From NCBI GenBank assembly GCA_965224215.1, contig CBDCYS010000008.1:62001-126000 (forward strand): 64,000 nucleotides of DNA, read 5' to 3'. This DNA is from CBDCYS01 sp965224215. Lineage in GTDB: Bacteria; Acidobacteriota; Terriglobia; Bryobacterales; UBA6623. Made by a program: the position numbers and the translations under genes. This document shows positions 18,147 to 27,125 of this stretch, in pieces. Every line of letters begins with the position of its first letter. Positions within the stretch are counted from its first letter, which is position 1. Below the pieces are notes generated by a model. The model had not been told where the DNA came from, made no database searches, and worked only from the letters and a program-made list of their open reading frames with translations.

Positions 18147-19856
18147 ATGCAATCGATTCCCCTGATTTTCGTTGCTTGCGTGGGCTTGTTCCTCCCCGTG
18201 GCAACCGCCCAGGAAAGCTTCGAAAGCCTGTTGCGACAGGGGTTCGAACTGCATCAACGACGCCAATTTGCCCAGGCGATCCCGCTGCTGGAACGTGCCC
18301 ACCGACAGCAGCCGAAGGACTATTTCGCAAATCTGCTGCTTGGGATCGAGTATCTGCGTTCCGGGAACGCCGCGAAGGCTTTGCCCTTCCTGGACGCAGC
18401 GAGTCAAGCGAAACCCGAGGATGCCACGCCGCTGGGCTACTCGGCTGAAGCCCACTCAGCCTCGGGGCGCTTGGACTTGGCTGTCGGGGCATTGCATGCC
18501 GCCAAACGGAGGGATCCGTTGCCCCAGTGGCGCGCGGCGCTGATTCGTTTCTATCTTGAGCGGTTTCGTAAGATTACCCAGCAGCTGCGGATGACCAGGC
18601 AGGGCTTGGTGCGGTCCTACCGCCTTCAGGCACAAGTTCTGCGAGATAGCAAGGACCCGAGGGAGCGTGACGTGCTAGCCCGAGCGTATTCCCTGTCGCC
18701 GGATTCGGAAGAGATCGCAAGCGCTCTGGCGCACGCGGAGATCCGTCAGCAACGGTTCGATCTTGCCCGGCAGTTCCTCCAGGAGGCGCGCGCGAAGAAT
18801 CCTAACGACCTCGACTTGATCGCGGGCGAAGCTTACCTAGCCGCTTACGAAGGCGACTGGCCGACCGCGGAAGCGAAGCTTCACGAGCTGAGCGGCCGCT
18901 CGCCTCACCGCCTGCGCATCGCGCTGGCGGAGTGGCCGGACAATGTACCACAGCGGGAGGAGCTCCTCAAAGCCTTCGAGCAGGTGGGTGCATCAACGCC
19001 GCCGGAGCCGTCTTCGCCGGTGGACGTTAGGGAGCTTTTCGTCTCGCAGCGCTGGGAAGCTGTGACGACTCGGGTCTCCGTAGGCGCTGCCGAGCAAGAA
19101 GAACTCTTTTGGCTCGGGGTTGCGCAGGCCCGACTCGAACGCTTCGAGGACGCGATCGCGCCGCTGGAGAGAGCGCGCACGGACATCCAGCACCAAGCGG
19201 AAGCTGACTACTGGCTGGCCCTTTCCTACGCCCGCCTGGCGGAAGAGGAGACTGCGGCCCTGAGCCGGGTTCAATCAGCGCAACCCATCCTCCATGCCGT
19301 GAAGGGAGAGATTCTGCTGCGGCTGGCGGGTAATGGCGCGGCGGCTGTGGCAGAGTACAAGGAGGCGGTTGCATTGGCGCCCGGGGATCCTGCGCTCTGG
19401 GCTGGTCTCGCAGCCGCCGAATTGTCGGCAGGCGATTGGGAGGATGCCCGCCAATCGGCCCTCAAAGCGCTTGAGTTCGATCCCGACCGAGTCCCCGCGT
19501 CACGAACCCTCGCCGAGGTTTGCATGCAAGAACGCGATTACGACGCCGCGATTCCCGCGCTTGAGAAGGTGTTGCGAGTTCAGCCTACTGACATCGGTGC
19601 TCAGTTTCTCCTTGGCACAGCGTACTCCCAGACTGGCGAGTACGAGAAAGCGCTCGAGTTCCTTCGGACAGCGGAGCACCAGGGTTTCCCGGACGAGAAG
19701 GGTCGCCTGCACTATCTGCTGGGAACCGTGTTGCGCAAGCTGGGCCGCCAAGACGATGCGCAAGCAGCTTTCCAGCGCTCCCAAGAACTCGCCGACGCCT
19801 TCGCTCAGACAGGCCATCGACTAGCACAGCCACTCGCAGATCGCGTCGAGAAGTAA
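18147..19856 (+). CDS. TPR-repeat protein, exported
   Basis: A protein of about 569 residues with a signal peptide ('MQSIPLIFVACVGLFLPVATAQ') and many tetratricopeptide repeats ('FELHQRRQFAQAIPLLERAH', 'TDIGAQFLLGTAYSQTGEYE', 'GRLHYLLGTVLRKLGRQDDA'). ATG at 18147 starts the signal peptide; the frame is open from 18093, but those residues are not signal-like. It follows the TonB receptor in the same direction with a 300-base gap. In Acidobacteria such TPR proteins often pair with Oar-like receptors or ASPIC proteins; the role here is unknown. Confidence 0.8.
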   Translation: MQSIPLIFVACVGLFLPVATAQESFESLLRQGFELHQRRQFAQAIPLLERAHRQQPKDYFANLLLGIEYLRSGNAAKALPFLDAASQAKPEDATPLGYSAEAHSASGRLDLAVGALHAAKRRDPLPQWRAALIRFYLERFRKITQQLRMTRQGLVRSYRLQAQVLRDSKDPRERDVLARAYSLSPDSEEIASALAHAEIRQQRFDLARQFLQEARAKNPNDLDLIAGEAYLAAYEGDWPTAEAKLHELSGRSPHRLRIALAEWPDNVPQREELLKAFEQVGASTPPEPSSPVDVRELFVSQRWEAVTTRVSVGAAEQEELFWLGVAQARLERFEDAIAPLERARTDIQHQAEADYWLALSYARLAEEETAALSRVQSAQPILHAVKGEILLRLAGNGAAAVAEYKEAVALAPGDPALWAGLAAAELSAGDWEDARQSALKALEFDPDRVPASRTLAEVCMQERDYDAAIPALEKVLRVQPTDIGAQFLLGTAYSQTGEYEKALEFLRTAEHQGFPDEKGRLHYLLGTVLRKLGRQDDAQAAFQRSQELADAFAQTGHRLAQPLADRVEK

Positions 19857-20086
19857 GAGCGAGAAGGCGGTTATCACACTCGCAGTTCTGGATAGCGAAG
19901 CTGCAACGGAACCAGGACCGAGATCGTACGGTGACGCACACACTGCGGCGACAGGGCTGGACAGTCCTGCGTTTCTGGGAACATGAGATGCGTCAGTCCC
20001 TCAATATGGTCCTTAGCTCTCTCGAGGTCGCCTTGGAGAAACACGACCCCTGTCGTTCGCCAAAACTACGTAGCCGTTTAGATTGA
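19857..20086 (+). pseudogene. C-terminal remnant of a Vsr/DUF559-type endonuclease
   Basis: Reading from 19859 to the TGA at 20084-20086 gives 'FWIAKLQRNQDRDRTVTHTL' then 'RRQGWTVLRFWEHEM'. This matches the C-terminal half of very-short-patch-repair (Vsr) nucleases, which carry a 'W..K...N..RD......L...GW.V.R.WE.E' pattern. There is no start codon or N-terminal catalytic half, because the fragment is fused directly behind the TPR gene stop. It is probably the tail of a gene lost by a deletion that joined it to the TPR gene. Confidence 0.65.
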
Positions 20087-20446
20087 AGAGCTTGACCCGA
20101 AGCTCGCTTGACTGCCAAGCCCGCTGTTTGCACATCCTGCGTCAATTTAAGAAGGGGAAACTCAAAACCGACGGACCTAGTATTGGTCGACAACTTTGGC
20201 CAGCCGATGCACCGCGTGGTTCTCCACCCGAGCGGTGTCTGGTGAAAGGCACAGCCTTCGAATCAACAAAGACCTCCTGCCGCGAAGCAGGAGGTCTCTC
20301 CGTCTGCCCGGGTTCGTAGCTTGTTGATTCTGAAGGATCTAGAGACGAAGGATGGAGTCCGGAGTCGGTTGTGCTCCGCAAAAACTCCGTCCGGGCGACA
20401 ACTCATTGCTTCTCCATGGGATGTCGGCGTGCGATCCTGAACCTTC
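20087..20446. other. intergenic region, no gene seen
   Basis: It contains a partial inverted repeat (agccttcgaatcaacaaag near 20252 and its imperfect inverse near 20320) around a strong hairpin. No coding frame with recognisable content was found. It may include the left end of the following transposon. Confidence 0.4.
20270..20297 (+). terminator. 11-bp perfect hairpin
   Basis: agacctcctgc and its exact reverse complement are separated by the 6-base loop cgcgaa. It is terminator-like in strength but is followed by ctccgtc and not a U-run, so it may be a transposon-end structure. Confidence 0.5.
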
Positions 20447-21571
20447 ATGTCGGTGTTATCAAACGTCTCGTCCGCCCTTCACCATTGTCTGCGAACACTC
20501 TACCGGATCCTCTTGGACCTCTTTCGGCTGGTGTTTCTGGCGGCACGTTCTCGCAGCGCCCTGGTAGCGGAGAATCTGTTCCTTCGAAAGCAATTGGCTC
20601 TCTTGCAGGAGCGGAAGGTCAGGCCGCATCGGGCGGACGATTCAACCAGATGGCTGATGGCTGCCCTGAGCCGTCTTTTTGATTGGCGCAGCGCGCTCGT
20701 GATCGTCAAGCCGGAAACCCTCGTCCGATGGCACCGCCAAGGGTTCCGTCTTTTCTGGAGGTGGAAGTCCAGACGGCAGGGAAGGCCGCGGCTGCCCAAA
20801 GATCTCCAGGAGTTGATCCGGCAAATGGCTGCTGAGAACCCCACTTGGGGAGAGGACCGCATCGCCAACGAATTGAAACTGAAGCTGGGGATCCGGGTCT
20901 CGCCCCGCACGGTCCAGAAGTACCTGAGGGGAGCAGGATGCCCTGGCCGGAATCCTGACCCGAGCCAGAGGTGGTTGACTTTCGTCCGTAACCACGCCCA
21001 GGCGATGACAGCGTGCGACTTCTTCGTCGTGGTGACAGCCACTTTCCGCGTCCTTTATGTATTCGTGATCATGGAAATAGGTACACGCAAAATCCTTCAT
21101 CACAATGTCACCGCACACCCGACGGCCGAATGGACGTTACAGCAGTTCCGCGAGGCCCTGCCGGACGATCATCCATATCGCTTCCTGATCCACGACCGGG
21201 ACGCCATCTTCTCACAGGAATTGGACAAGGCGGTGACAGAGATGGGTGTGCGAGTACTGAGAACCCCGGTGCGGGCGCCGAAAGCAAATGCATTTTGTGA
21301 GCGCCTCATCGGTACTGTGAGGCGGGAGTGCCTGGACTTCGTCATCCCCCTAGGTGAACGACACCTCAAGAAGATTCTCAATAGCTGGATTCCTCACTTT
21401 AACCATGCCAGGGTCCACATGAGTCTCGGGCCTGGAATTCCGGTGCCGCTGAAGCCTTCGCCCCCGGAGGGTGAACATCGCCACCGCCTCCCAGCTAATC
21501 ACGTTGTCCGGAGCAAAACTGTTGTCGGGGGCTTGCATCATGAATATTGGCTCGAACAGGTGGCGGCATGA
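20447..21571 (+). CDS. rve-type integrase/transposase (DDE, Acidobacteria-common IS)
   Basis: A 374-residue protein with an rve integrase core. An N-terminal part ('LVAENLFLRKQLALLQERK') resembles IS3/IS481-like helices, then an HTH ('PTWGEDRIANELKLKLGI'). The catalytic core shows Asp in 'AMTACDFFVV', Asp in 'FLIHDRDAIF' and Glu in 'NAFCERLIGTVRRECLD'. The ORF is intact. I could not define inverted ends with confidence. It sits immediately before the tRNA-Val gene that hosts the island. Confidence 0.8.
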   Translation: MSVLSNVSSALHHCLRTLYRILLDLFRLVFLAARSRSALVAENLFLRKQLALLQERKVRPHRADDSTRWLMAALSRLFDWRSALVIVKPETLVRWHRQGFRLFWRWKSRRQGRPRLPKDLQELIRQMAAENPTWGEDRIANELKLKLGIRVSPRTVQKYLRGAGCPGRNPDPSQRWLTFVRNHAQAMTACDFFVVVTATFRVLYVFVIMEIGTRKILHHNVTAHPTAEWTLQQFREALPDDHPYRFLIHDRDAIFSQELDKAVTEMGVRVLRTPVRAPKANAFCERLIGTVRRECLDFVIPLGERHLKKILNSWIPHFNHARVHMSLGPGIPVPLKPSPPEGEHRHRLPANHVVRSKTVVGGLHHEYWLEQVAA

Positions 21572-21627
21572 GGCTCAGATGGAATTATTGCGGACCACAA
21601 GCCATGCTGCAACTCATTGAAAACATT

Positions 21628-21704
21628 GGTGGGCGCGCCCAGACTCGAACTGGGGACCTCCTGCGTGTGAAGCAGGCGCTCTAACCAACTGAGCTACGCG
21701 CCCG
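21628..21704 (-). tRNA. tRNA-Val(CAC)
   Basis: The reverse strand folds as a full cloverleaf: acceptor GGGCGCG/CGCGCCC, D arm GCTC..GAGC, anticodon stem CCTGC/GCAGG with loop TTCACAC (anticodon CAC, valine), T arm CCCAG TTCGAGT CTGGG. The discriminator is A and CCA is encoded (21628-21630). It is 77 nt and intact. It is the integration site of the island to its right. Confidence 0.95.
21661..21704. repeat. att site, left copy (within tRNA-Val)
   Basis: 44 bp identical to 32234-32277. It covers tRNA nucleotides 1 to 43, that is the 5' half up to the end of the anticodon stem. Confidence 0.88.
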
Positions 21705-21729
21705 TCGTATTGTTTTCAATAACTTAGAG

Positions 21730-22851
21730 CTACTGAATTGTAGAGACTTTCTCTAGTGTAGTGGATTTTGTAGTGATCATCTCCCGCTTTTGAGCTTTCG
21801 GACGTGTCGTCAGAGCCTCGACCGCCTCCCGCTTCGCCTGCATGCGGATATGCGAGTAGCGCTCCAACATCGCCCGGCTCATGTGTCCCATTATCGCAAG
21901 CATCGTGCTCTCAGGCACAGCAGCCTCCGCCATCTTGGTGGCCGCCGTGTGCCTCAAGTCATGGAATCGGCACTGAACCCCGGCATTCTTGCGGACCGTC
22001 GTCCAGACCTTCTTGAGTGAGAGGGTCGGGCGCGTCACGTCGGGAGCCTTCGGGAACCCGAACGGGAAAAGGTAGTGGTCGGGCTTGACCACTCCGAAGC
22101 GCTCAGTAAACCATGCGGCATGCATCGCCAAGACGTTGAACAGTTCATCATTCATCGGAATCTGGCGTCCTGTCCCGGCTGCGGTCTTGGTTTTGCCTAC
22201 TGTTATGATTCGCTTCCCGAAGTCCACCTGCTCCCAGGTCAGGTTCGTGATTTCGCCAGACCGCATCCCCGTGGTCAGAGCAACCCGAAGAGCCGTACCG
22301 ATGAACCGAAACCGGCTCATGTTGGCAGCCTCCAGTAAGCGGCTGTCTTCCTCGTCTGAAAGCGCCCGACCTATGTCCTTCGGTTCGTCGAGCTTTTTGA
22401 CCTTCGGCCAGAGCATCTTCCACGTCTTGCCGATGGCTCGGCTCAGTTCCGCCATTTCCATGTTGACGGTCCGGTTACCTACGCCCTCGCCTTTCCGTGA
22501 GCCGATGTATCGACGGATGCGGTCCTCGGTCAGGTCAGGCAGCAAGACGCTACCCATCAGCCGCTTGACGTGCGCCAGCCGGTCGGTGCTCCACTGGAGC
22601 GCTTTGGGTGTGTGGGTGGCCCCGTAGGTCTCCACGTACAGCTTGACGACCTCGGAAACCGAGCGAATGCGGAAACGGGCTTGCTCCGTAGGCAAGCCGT
22701 TAATAGCTTGCTCAAGCTCTCTTCGCCGTTGCCTCTCGGCTTCCCTGGCAAGCGTCTTGCGCGTGGTCCTAGCCGACTCCTGAATCCGCTTTCCCGCGAA
22801 GTTGAACGAGTACCACCAGGTGCCTTTTGTTCCTCGTTTGTAAAGTGCCAT
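21730..22851 (-). CDS. tyrosine recombinase (island integrase)
   Basis: About 373 residues. The N-terminal 'MALYKRGTKGTWWYSF' arm-binding start is followed by a core-binding SAM-like domain and the catalytic domain. The R-H-R-H-Y residues are visible: Arg in 'ALTTGMRSGEITNLTW', His/Arg in 'FHDLRHTAATKM', 'MGHMSR' and the nucleophile Tyr in 'MLERYSHI'. ATG at 22851 has AAGGAG 8 bases upstream; the longer open frame to 23133 overlaps the divergent gene and is not used. It lies 26 bp from the left att copy, as expected for the enzyme that integrates the island. The reading frame is intact. Confidence 0.92.
   Translation of the reverse strand: MALYKRGTKGTWWYSFNFAGKRIQESARTTRKTLAREAERQRRRELEQAINGLPTEQARFRIRSVSEVVKLYVETYGATHTPKALQWSTDRLAHVKRLMGSVLLPDLTEDRIRRYIGSRKGEGVGNRTVNMEMAELSRAIGKTWKMLWPKVKKLDEPKDIGRALSDEEDSRLLEAANMSRFRFIGTALRVALTTGMRSGEITNLTWEQVDFGKRIITVGKTKTAAGTGRQIPMNDELFNVLAMHAAWFTERFGVVKPDHYLFPFGFPKAPDVTRPTLSLKKVWTTVRKNAGVQCRFHDLRHTAATKMAEAAVPESTMLAIMGHMSRAMLERYSHIRMQAKREAVEALTTRPKAQKREMITTKSTTLEKVSTIQ
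21735..21776. promoter_or_regulatory. candidate integrase arm sites, left
   Basis: gaattgtagagac (21735-21747) followed by gtgtagtgg and ttgtagtg motifs also occurs beside the right att copy (32095-32118). Shared short repeats next to both att copies suggest arm-type binding sites; this is inference. Confidence 0.4.
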
Positions 22852-22962
22852 TGCGAAATCTCCTTTGTGATTCGTGAGCCGTCCCAAGGACGGCTCTTGG
22901 TTAAGGGTTAAACTCTCGAAGCGTCTGCCCGTTTGCGAAACTGTCAGGGGAGACGCCAGCCC

Positions 22963-23358
22963 ATGCCAGAGGACAGCTTTGAAGAAGTCAAACCGTACTT
23001 GTACCGCTTCACTATCGTCGAGAGAACCGCCTGGGACGACCCCAAGCACGACTACAACTTGGACATTGTCGTGGCGTTTCTCGAACAAGGCGAAGGCGGC
23101 AAAGTCCGCCTCTGGTACAGCCATCACGAGCACTACACCCGCAAGCGGAAGAATGCTCGCTGGAACCTAGACGGCAAGATGACCTACCACCTAGGTCGAG
23201 ACCTGAAAGACGAGATTTCTCGTCGCGCCTGCTACGCCTGGTGGCACCATTGCTTTACCCGCGAAGTTGGTCACTTCACGGACCGCAAGGACCCCGAGGT
23301 GGAGCGAGCGAAAGAGCTTGCCCGGATGCTGGACAAGCCGGGCGGGACGGTTCAATAG
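22963..23358 (+). CDS. hypothetical protein, 131 residues
   Basis: It starts MPEDSFEEVKPYLYRF and is rich in charged and aromatic residues (His/Trp in 'KVRLWYSHHEHYTRKRK' and 'RRACYAWWHHCFTREVGHF'). A GGGGAG site lies about 10 bases before the ATG at 22963. It is divergent from the integrase, with 111 bp between starts, so the two may share a regulatory region. No family recognised. The gene is in the island's left end, where satellites often carry regulators or accessory genes. Confidence 0.6.
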   Translation: MPEDSFEEVKPYLYRFTIVERTAWDDPKHDYNLDIVVAFLEQGEGGKVRLWYSHHEHYTRKRKNARWNLDGKMTYHLGRDLKDEISRRACYAWWHHCFTREVGHFTDRKDPEVERAKELARMLDKPGGTVQ

Positions 23359-23423
23359 TCAGTCATGGGTGGCTCTCCTTTTGATGAGAAGCCACACGAA
23401 GGACACAGTTCGCAAAAAGAAAA

Positions 23424-23441
23424 GCCCCGCACATGCGGGGC
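23424..23441 (+). terminator. hairpin gccccgc/gcggggc
   Basis: A 7-bp GC stem with a 4-base loop, 66 bases after the 131-residue gene. An A-rich stretch precedes it, so it could serve as a terminator for the opposite strand as well. Confidence 0.5.
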
Positions 23442-23526
23442 GTCGAGGCTCTCGATGGAGGCTAAGAGTCGGTGTGTGAAAATAGGTTGCAGTCGTCATG
23501 CGAATTCGCCCTTCGTGTGACGGTTA

Positions 23527-23561
23527 GGCTCCCAGGGGTGTTCCTTGCACCTCTGGGAGCC
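23527..23561. terminator. 14-bp stem hairpin (one mismatch)
   Basis: ggctcccaggggtg and cacctctgggagcc flank a 7-base loop. It is a strong intergenic structure without a clear U-run. Confidence 0.5.
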
Positions 23562-23825
23562 GTCTAGATCATGTCACAGTCTGTGACGGAACACAAGATT
23601 CGACCCACCGATGTAACTTACTCGACGCCCCAAGAGTTGTAGATCTTCCCTATCGAGACCGCACTCTTGTGCAATCATTGCTCCGGGCGGCTCCGATCTC
23701 TCCACAGCTTTCCTTTGGGGCGTTCGCGTGCTCCCCGGATGGTTGCCAGTCTGAGGCCGGGTGTGGGACGCTTTAGGCGACTTGAGTGCGGCGGAAATGG
23801 GGAAGGACGAACGGAGGCGGTGAAC

Positions 23826-24833
23826 ATGAGACTCATAATCGCTTGCATCCTAATAGCGGCGACCGGATCATCCGGTCCAGTCGTTCTGTCAGCACAACAG
23901 AAGAATCCCATAGATCTACGGGAGTACGAGCTAATCAATAGAACCTTCACGGAAGCGAACCCTTATGCCAAGCTGCAGTTGCTGGACGAATGGACGGAGA
24001 AGTATCCCACCACCGCCTTCGACGAGGAACGGATTCGGCTTTACATGGCGAGCTACCAGGGTACGAACCAAGGAGCAAAAGCCGTGGCAACGGCCCAGGA
24101 AATTCTCAAAAGGTTTGAGGGAGACTTCAGCGCGAATTTCACCATAGCTTCGCTTACGCCGTTCCTCGGGGCAGATGATGCGGCAACTTATGACGATGGC
24201 GTAAAGGCCGCCAAGGCGCTGCTGGCCGGCGGGATTGACAAGCAGTTCGCGCCGGCCCTGAGACCCGCGCCGCAAGTCTCCGAGGCGCAATGGGTCGCTG
24301 CCAAGACGCAGACGCGAACATCGTCTCACCAAACGATCGGCTGGGTAGCCATGAAGCGGAAGCAGAACGAGGAAGCGGAAGATCATTTCACGAATGTGCT
24401 CAAGCTGAACCCGACATCTGCGCAAGTCGCGTACTGGATGGCACAGGTAGTACAAGCCCAAGCGAAACCACAGAAGAACACGCTGGCTATGTTCTTGTTC
24501 GCCCGAGCGGCAGCCTACGATGGGCCGGGCGCTCTGGCTCCGGAAGGACGCCAGAAGGTGGGTGAATACCTGACGTGGCTTTATACGAAATTCGCGGGGA
24601 CCGAAGAAGGGCTTGCCGAACTGAAAGCTCAGGCAAAGAGTAACCCGTTTCCCCCGACCGGCTTGGAGATCAAGTCCGCTGCAGTCCGAAAATTGGAGGG
24701 GGAGCGGGGCAAGACCGGCGTACGTGCTTTCGCTGCGGAAGCGGGGTGGAAAACCCTCGGGACTTGGAGTGGAAACGGACCGAAGAATACTGATGACACT
24801 ATGACGGCACCGCTCTGCATTTCGATGCTTTAG
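23826..24833 (+). CDS. exported TPR-like protein
   Basis: About 335 residues with a signal peptide ('MRLIIACILIAATGSSGPVVLSAQ') and helical repeats ('TIGWVAMKRKQNEEAEDHFTN' region; 'AYWMAQVVQAQAKPQKN'). ATG at 23826 is preceded by ggagg. This type of protein is common in Acidobacteria genomes but unusual inside a replication island, so it may be cargo or host DNA captured by the island. The C-terminus ('NTDDTMTAPLCISML') does not look like a natural domain end and may be truncated. Function unknown. Confidence 0.65.
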   Translation: MRLIIACILIAATGSSGPVVLSAQQKNPIDLREYELINRTFTEANPYAKLQLLDEWTEKYPTTAFDEERIRLYMASYQGTNQGAKAVATAQEILKRFEGDFSANFTIASLTPFLGADDAATYDDGVKAAKALLAGGIDKQFAPALRPAPQVSEAQWVAAKTQTRTSSHQTIGWVAMKRKQNEEAEDHFTNVLKLNPTSAQVAYWMAQVVQAQAKPQKNTLAMFLFARAAAYDGPGALAPEGRQKVGEYLTWLYTKFAGTEEGLAELKAQAKSNPFPPTGLEIKSAAVRKLEGERGKTGVRAFAAEAGWKTLGTWSGNGPKNTDDTMTAPLCISML

Positions 24834-24871
24834 TTGAACCAAGGCTACGGCGCAAAGTTTCAACACCTGTG

Positions 24872-25578
24872 TCACGTTGCCTCAAACCCCAGCGTCGTAA
24901 ACCTCAGCTCGATGGTCCGCTCTTCCCCGATGCGGTTCTTGAACTGCCGGAGCCGGACCAATCGGTCCGTCCGGTCAACCCTGTAGGCAATGTCTGGCGC
25001 GGCCTCGATTTCCATAGCGCCCCTGAAGTTTTTGGTGCCGTCTTTTCCCGCGTGATGCAGCAGCAAGACCGTCGCACCCTTGCGGCTCAACTCGATGAAG
25101 GCGTTCATGATTTTGCTCATTTCGGGGTTGCTGTTTTCTTCGTGCCTGTGGAACCTGACAAGGGAATCAAAATCATCAACGGTTTGACTTCGGTGGCGTA
25201 TCGCAGCAGTTCACTCGAACCGATGCACGGCATGGGCAACGAAACCCAGCGACCGTGATAGCGCAGGTTCGGAATCTCGCCAAGGTTGAGCTGGCGCTTT
25301 CGCCAAGCGATGAGGTTTTGGCCATTTTCGCGGTCGGAGTAGAGAACTTCCCGAGCGGGTCCTGCTTTCATCTCGGCAAAGGAACTGCCTGTCGCCACGG
25401 CTCTCGCCAAGTCCAGAGCCAGCCACGATTTGTACGTCCCCGGTTTTCCCGCAAGTAGCACCAGGCTCCCTTCGGGAATGAATTCCTCCACTAGCCAATG
25501 GACCGGCTGACAGTCAAGATCATCGAGCGTGGGAACCCGTTTCCACCAAGGCACGTTGGCAAAATCGTTGCGGTTCAT
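24872..25578 (-). pseudogene. RepA-type helicase (AAA_25), frameshifted
   Basis: The 5' part shows a Walker A motif ('LLAGKPGTYKSWLALDLA') after an N-terminus typical of DnaB/RepA-like ATPases of phage satellites and plasmids. The 3' part ('TVLLLHHAGKDGTKNFRGA', with the conserved HHxxK) is in another frame. The frames meet near 25165-25175, where one missing G (attttgatt versus attttggatt) restores 'LMILDSLVRFHRHEEN'. Its ATG overlaps the primase stop by 4 bases (ATGA, 25575-25578), so primase and helicase form a coupled replication pair. As it stands the helicase is broken, unless the base is an assembly error. Confidence 0.82.
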
Positions 25579-26198
25579 GCGACCTCCGTGAGTTCACGAA
25601 CAGTTGCATCCGAATAGAACTTTCTCAGGAACGGCTCGACAAAGGAACTCGGATCGAACTCCAGCTTGTCGAGTTCCGCCTCGATGACCGCCTTTGCCTC
25701 GTGGAGCAGATTCATCCGCCGGTGAATGGCGCCGATTGTCACCTGGTCCGGGTTTTCGTCAAACCAAAACCCTTCGATGAACACTTGGGCAGCTTGAAGT
25801 TCATCTACGAGAGCAGACCACCTGTGCAGAAGCCGTTGCTTTCTCAGCCAAATCCAGTTGTCGAACGGTTTCGCTTCATTCCCGCTCAACTTGAACTCCA
25901 AGGTTGGTTCGTACGTCTGAGATTCAGCGGGAATACCGGCAATGGCTGCCAGCTTTGCGAATGCTCCCCTAAAATCCAAGCCTTCAACTTTTTCGACGAA
26001 GGTCAAAATGTCTCCGCCAAAGCCGCAGGGGTGGCAGTACCAGAGACCGCTGTCAGGGTTCACGTAGAAGCTCGGAGTCCGGTCTTCGTGGAAGGGGCAA
26101 CAACCGGTCCACTCCTTGCCGGATTTTCTCAGCCGAACGTATCCGCCGATGATTTCGACAGGGTTGACGACAGCTTTTAGTTCTTCAGCAGTGATCAT
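25575..26198 (-). CDS. CHC2 zinc-finger primase-like protein
   Basis: A 207-residue protein. Residues 30-75 form a CHC2 zinc finger (CCPFHEDRTPSF...WYCHPCGFGGD) as at the N-terminus of DnaG primases; no TOPRIM or RNA-polymerase domain follows. The remainder is helical and unassigned. Short CHC2-only proteins paired with a RepA-type helicase are typical of plasmid and satellite replication modules. It is coupled to the downstream helicase. The start ATG at 26198 lies 7 bases after the stop of the DUF1376 gene. Confidence 0.82.
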   Translation of the reverse strand: MITAEELKAVVNPVEIIGGYVRLRKSGKEWTGCCPFHEDRTPSFYVNPDSGLWYCHPCGFGGDILTFVEKVEGLDFRGAFAKLAAIAGIPAESQTYEPTLEFKLSGNEAKPFDNWIWLRKQRLLHRWSALVDELQAAQVFIEGFWFDENPDQVTIGAIHRRMNLLHEAKAVIEAELDKLEFDPSSFVEPFLRKFYSDATVRELTEVA

Positions 26199-26205
26199 GA
26201 GTCGC

Positions 26206-26702
26206 TTACTCCCAACTCCGTTTGAAGTCGTCAGACTTCAACGGTGGTATACCCCCTTTAGGGGGTAAGGAAATGTTGCCTTTTGCTTGCAAGCAATCTT
26301 CAACCACGCTTGAACCACCGTTGGAACCACCCTTGGCAGCACCCTTGGAACCACCCTTGCCCTGCCGTCTCTTCTCTGCTGACCTCTTGCCACCAGCGGA
26401 ACTCTTTTCCCGCCAGTGCTTTTGCCGCTGAAGCTCAGCTAGAAGCTTGTCGTGGTAAAGACGTCCCCCGTCGGCTCGAAACTCCGCCCGCAGCTTAGCG
26501 CCGCTGCGTTTCCAATTTGGCCCCATGCGTGACAGGACAGCGAGCTGCTTGTCATCATCCGGCAGGCTGCAATCTCCGCTCAACCAAGCGACACACCACA
26601 GGCGAATCAACGCCCCTCTTCTGCTGGACTCATCAAGGCTATAGGGATCGAGTTATACCAGTCACCGGGATAAAACAGGAACGCTGGGCTTCGAGTTGGC
26701 AT
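26206..26702 (-). pseudogene. DUF1376-type replication-associated protein, frameshifted
   Basis: The start region reads 'SPAFLFYPGDWYNSIPIALM' and 'SPAEEG' from an ATG at 26702. It then shifts frame into 'IRLWCVAWLSGDCSLPDDDK', the conserved part of DUF1376. The junction is a run of G at about 26608-26612, where one more G gives the expected 'EEGALIRLW'. The tail is rich in Lys, Gly and Ser. The ATG overlaps the stop of the 73-residue gene (TGATG), which supports this start. DUF1376 proteins are common in phages and satellites near primases and helicase loaders. Confidence 0.75.
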
Positions 26703-26923
26703 CAGTGTGGCGGCCTCTCTGCTCGTTTGACTGCTTCACCTACCGAAAGCCAGTGTTCGCGGTCAACAGGGGCACCTTGCTCGATGCGCTGTAGGTTAGC
26801 CTTGACAGTCGAGAAAGCAAGCCCAACACCGGTTTCGAGTCCAGCCGTTTCAGCGAGCCGCTGAAGGTCAGAGATAGCCCTGGTGAGGCTATCCTCCAAC
26901 GTCAGCGCGGCCCGCTCTTGCAT
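26702..26923 (-). CDS. small helical protein, 73 residues
   Basis: It begins MQERAALTLEDSLTRAISDL and is predicted to be all-helical. Stop and next start overlap (TGATG at 26700-26704), placing it in the replication operon of the island. Not recognised; a small regulator or loader is possible. Confidence 0.55.
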   Translation of the reverse strand: MQERAALTLEDSLTRAISDLQRLAETAGLETGVGLAFSTVKANLQRIEQGAPVDREHWLSVGEAVKRAERPPH

Positions 26924-27125
26924 CCTTAATTACCTTCCGTATTGGGCGCAGCGCCGTTGAATATGCGAATGGTTCGCGTGGTTCCGACTCGTCTCGACCG
27001 TAAAGTTCGCCTCCGCGCACGGCGGGCGTGTATGGCTGTTACTGGTCTGGATAGTGAGTTCGATATAGCGGACCCGGTTGTTGCCGATGACCGGGCGACC
27101 AGACCGAAGGGCTACTATCTGACTA

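Larger units (their letters stand above)
23359..23825. other. intergenic region with two hairpins
   Basis: 467 bases without a recognisable gene. It holds the two terminator-like hairpins listed separately (23424-23441 and 23527-23561). The open frame reaching back from the next gene is not supported by a ribosome site. Confidence 0.5.
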
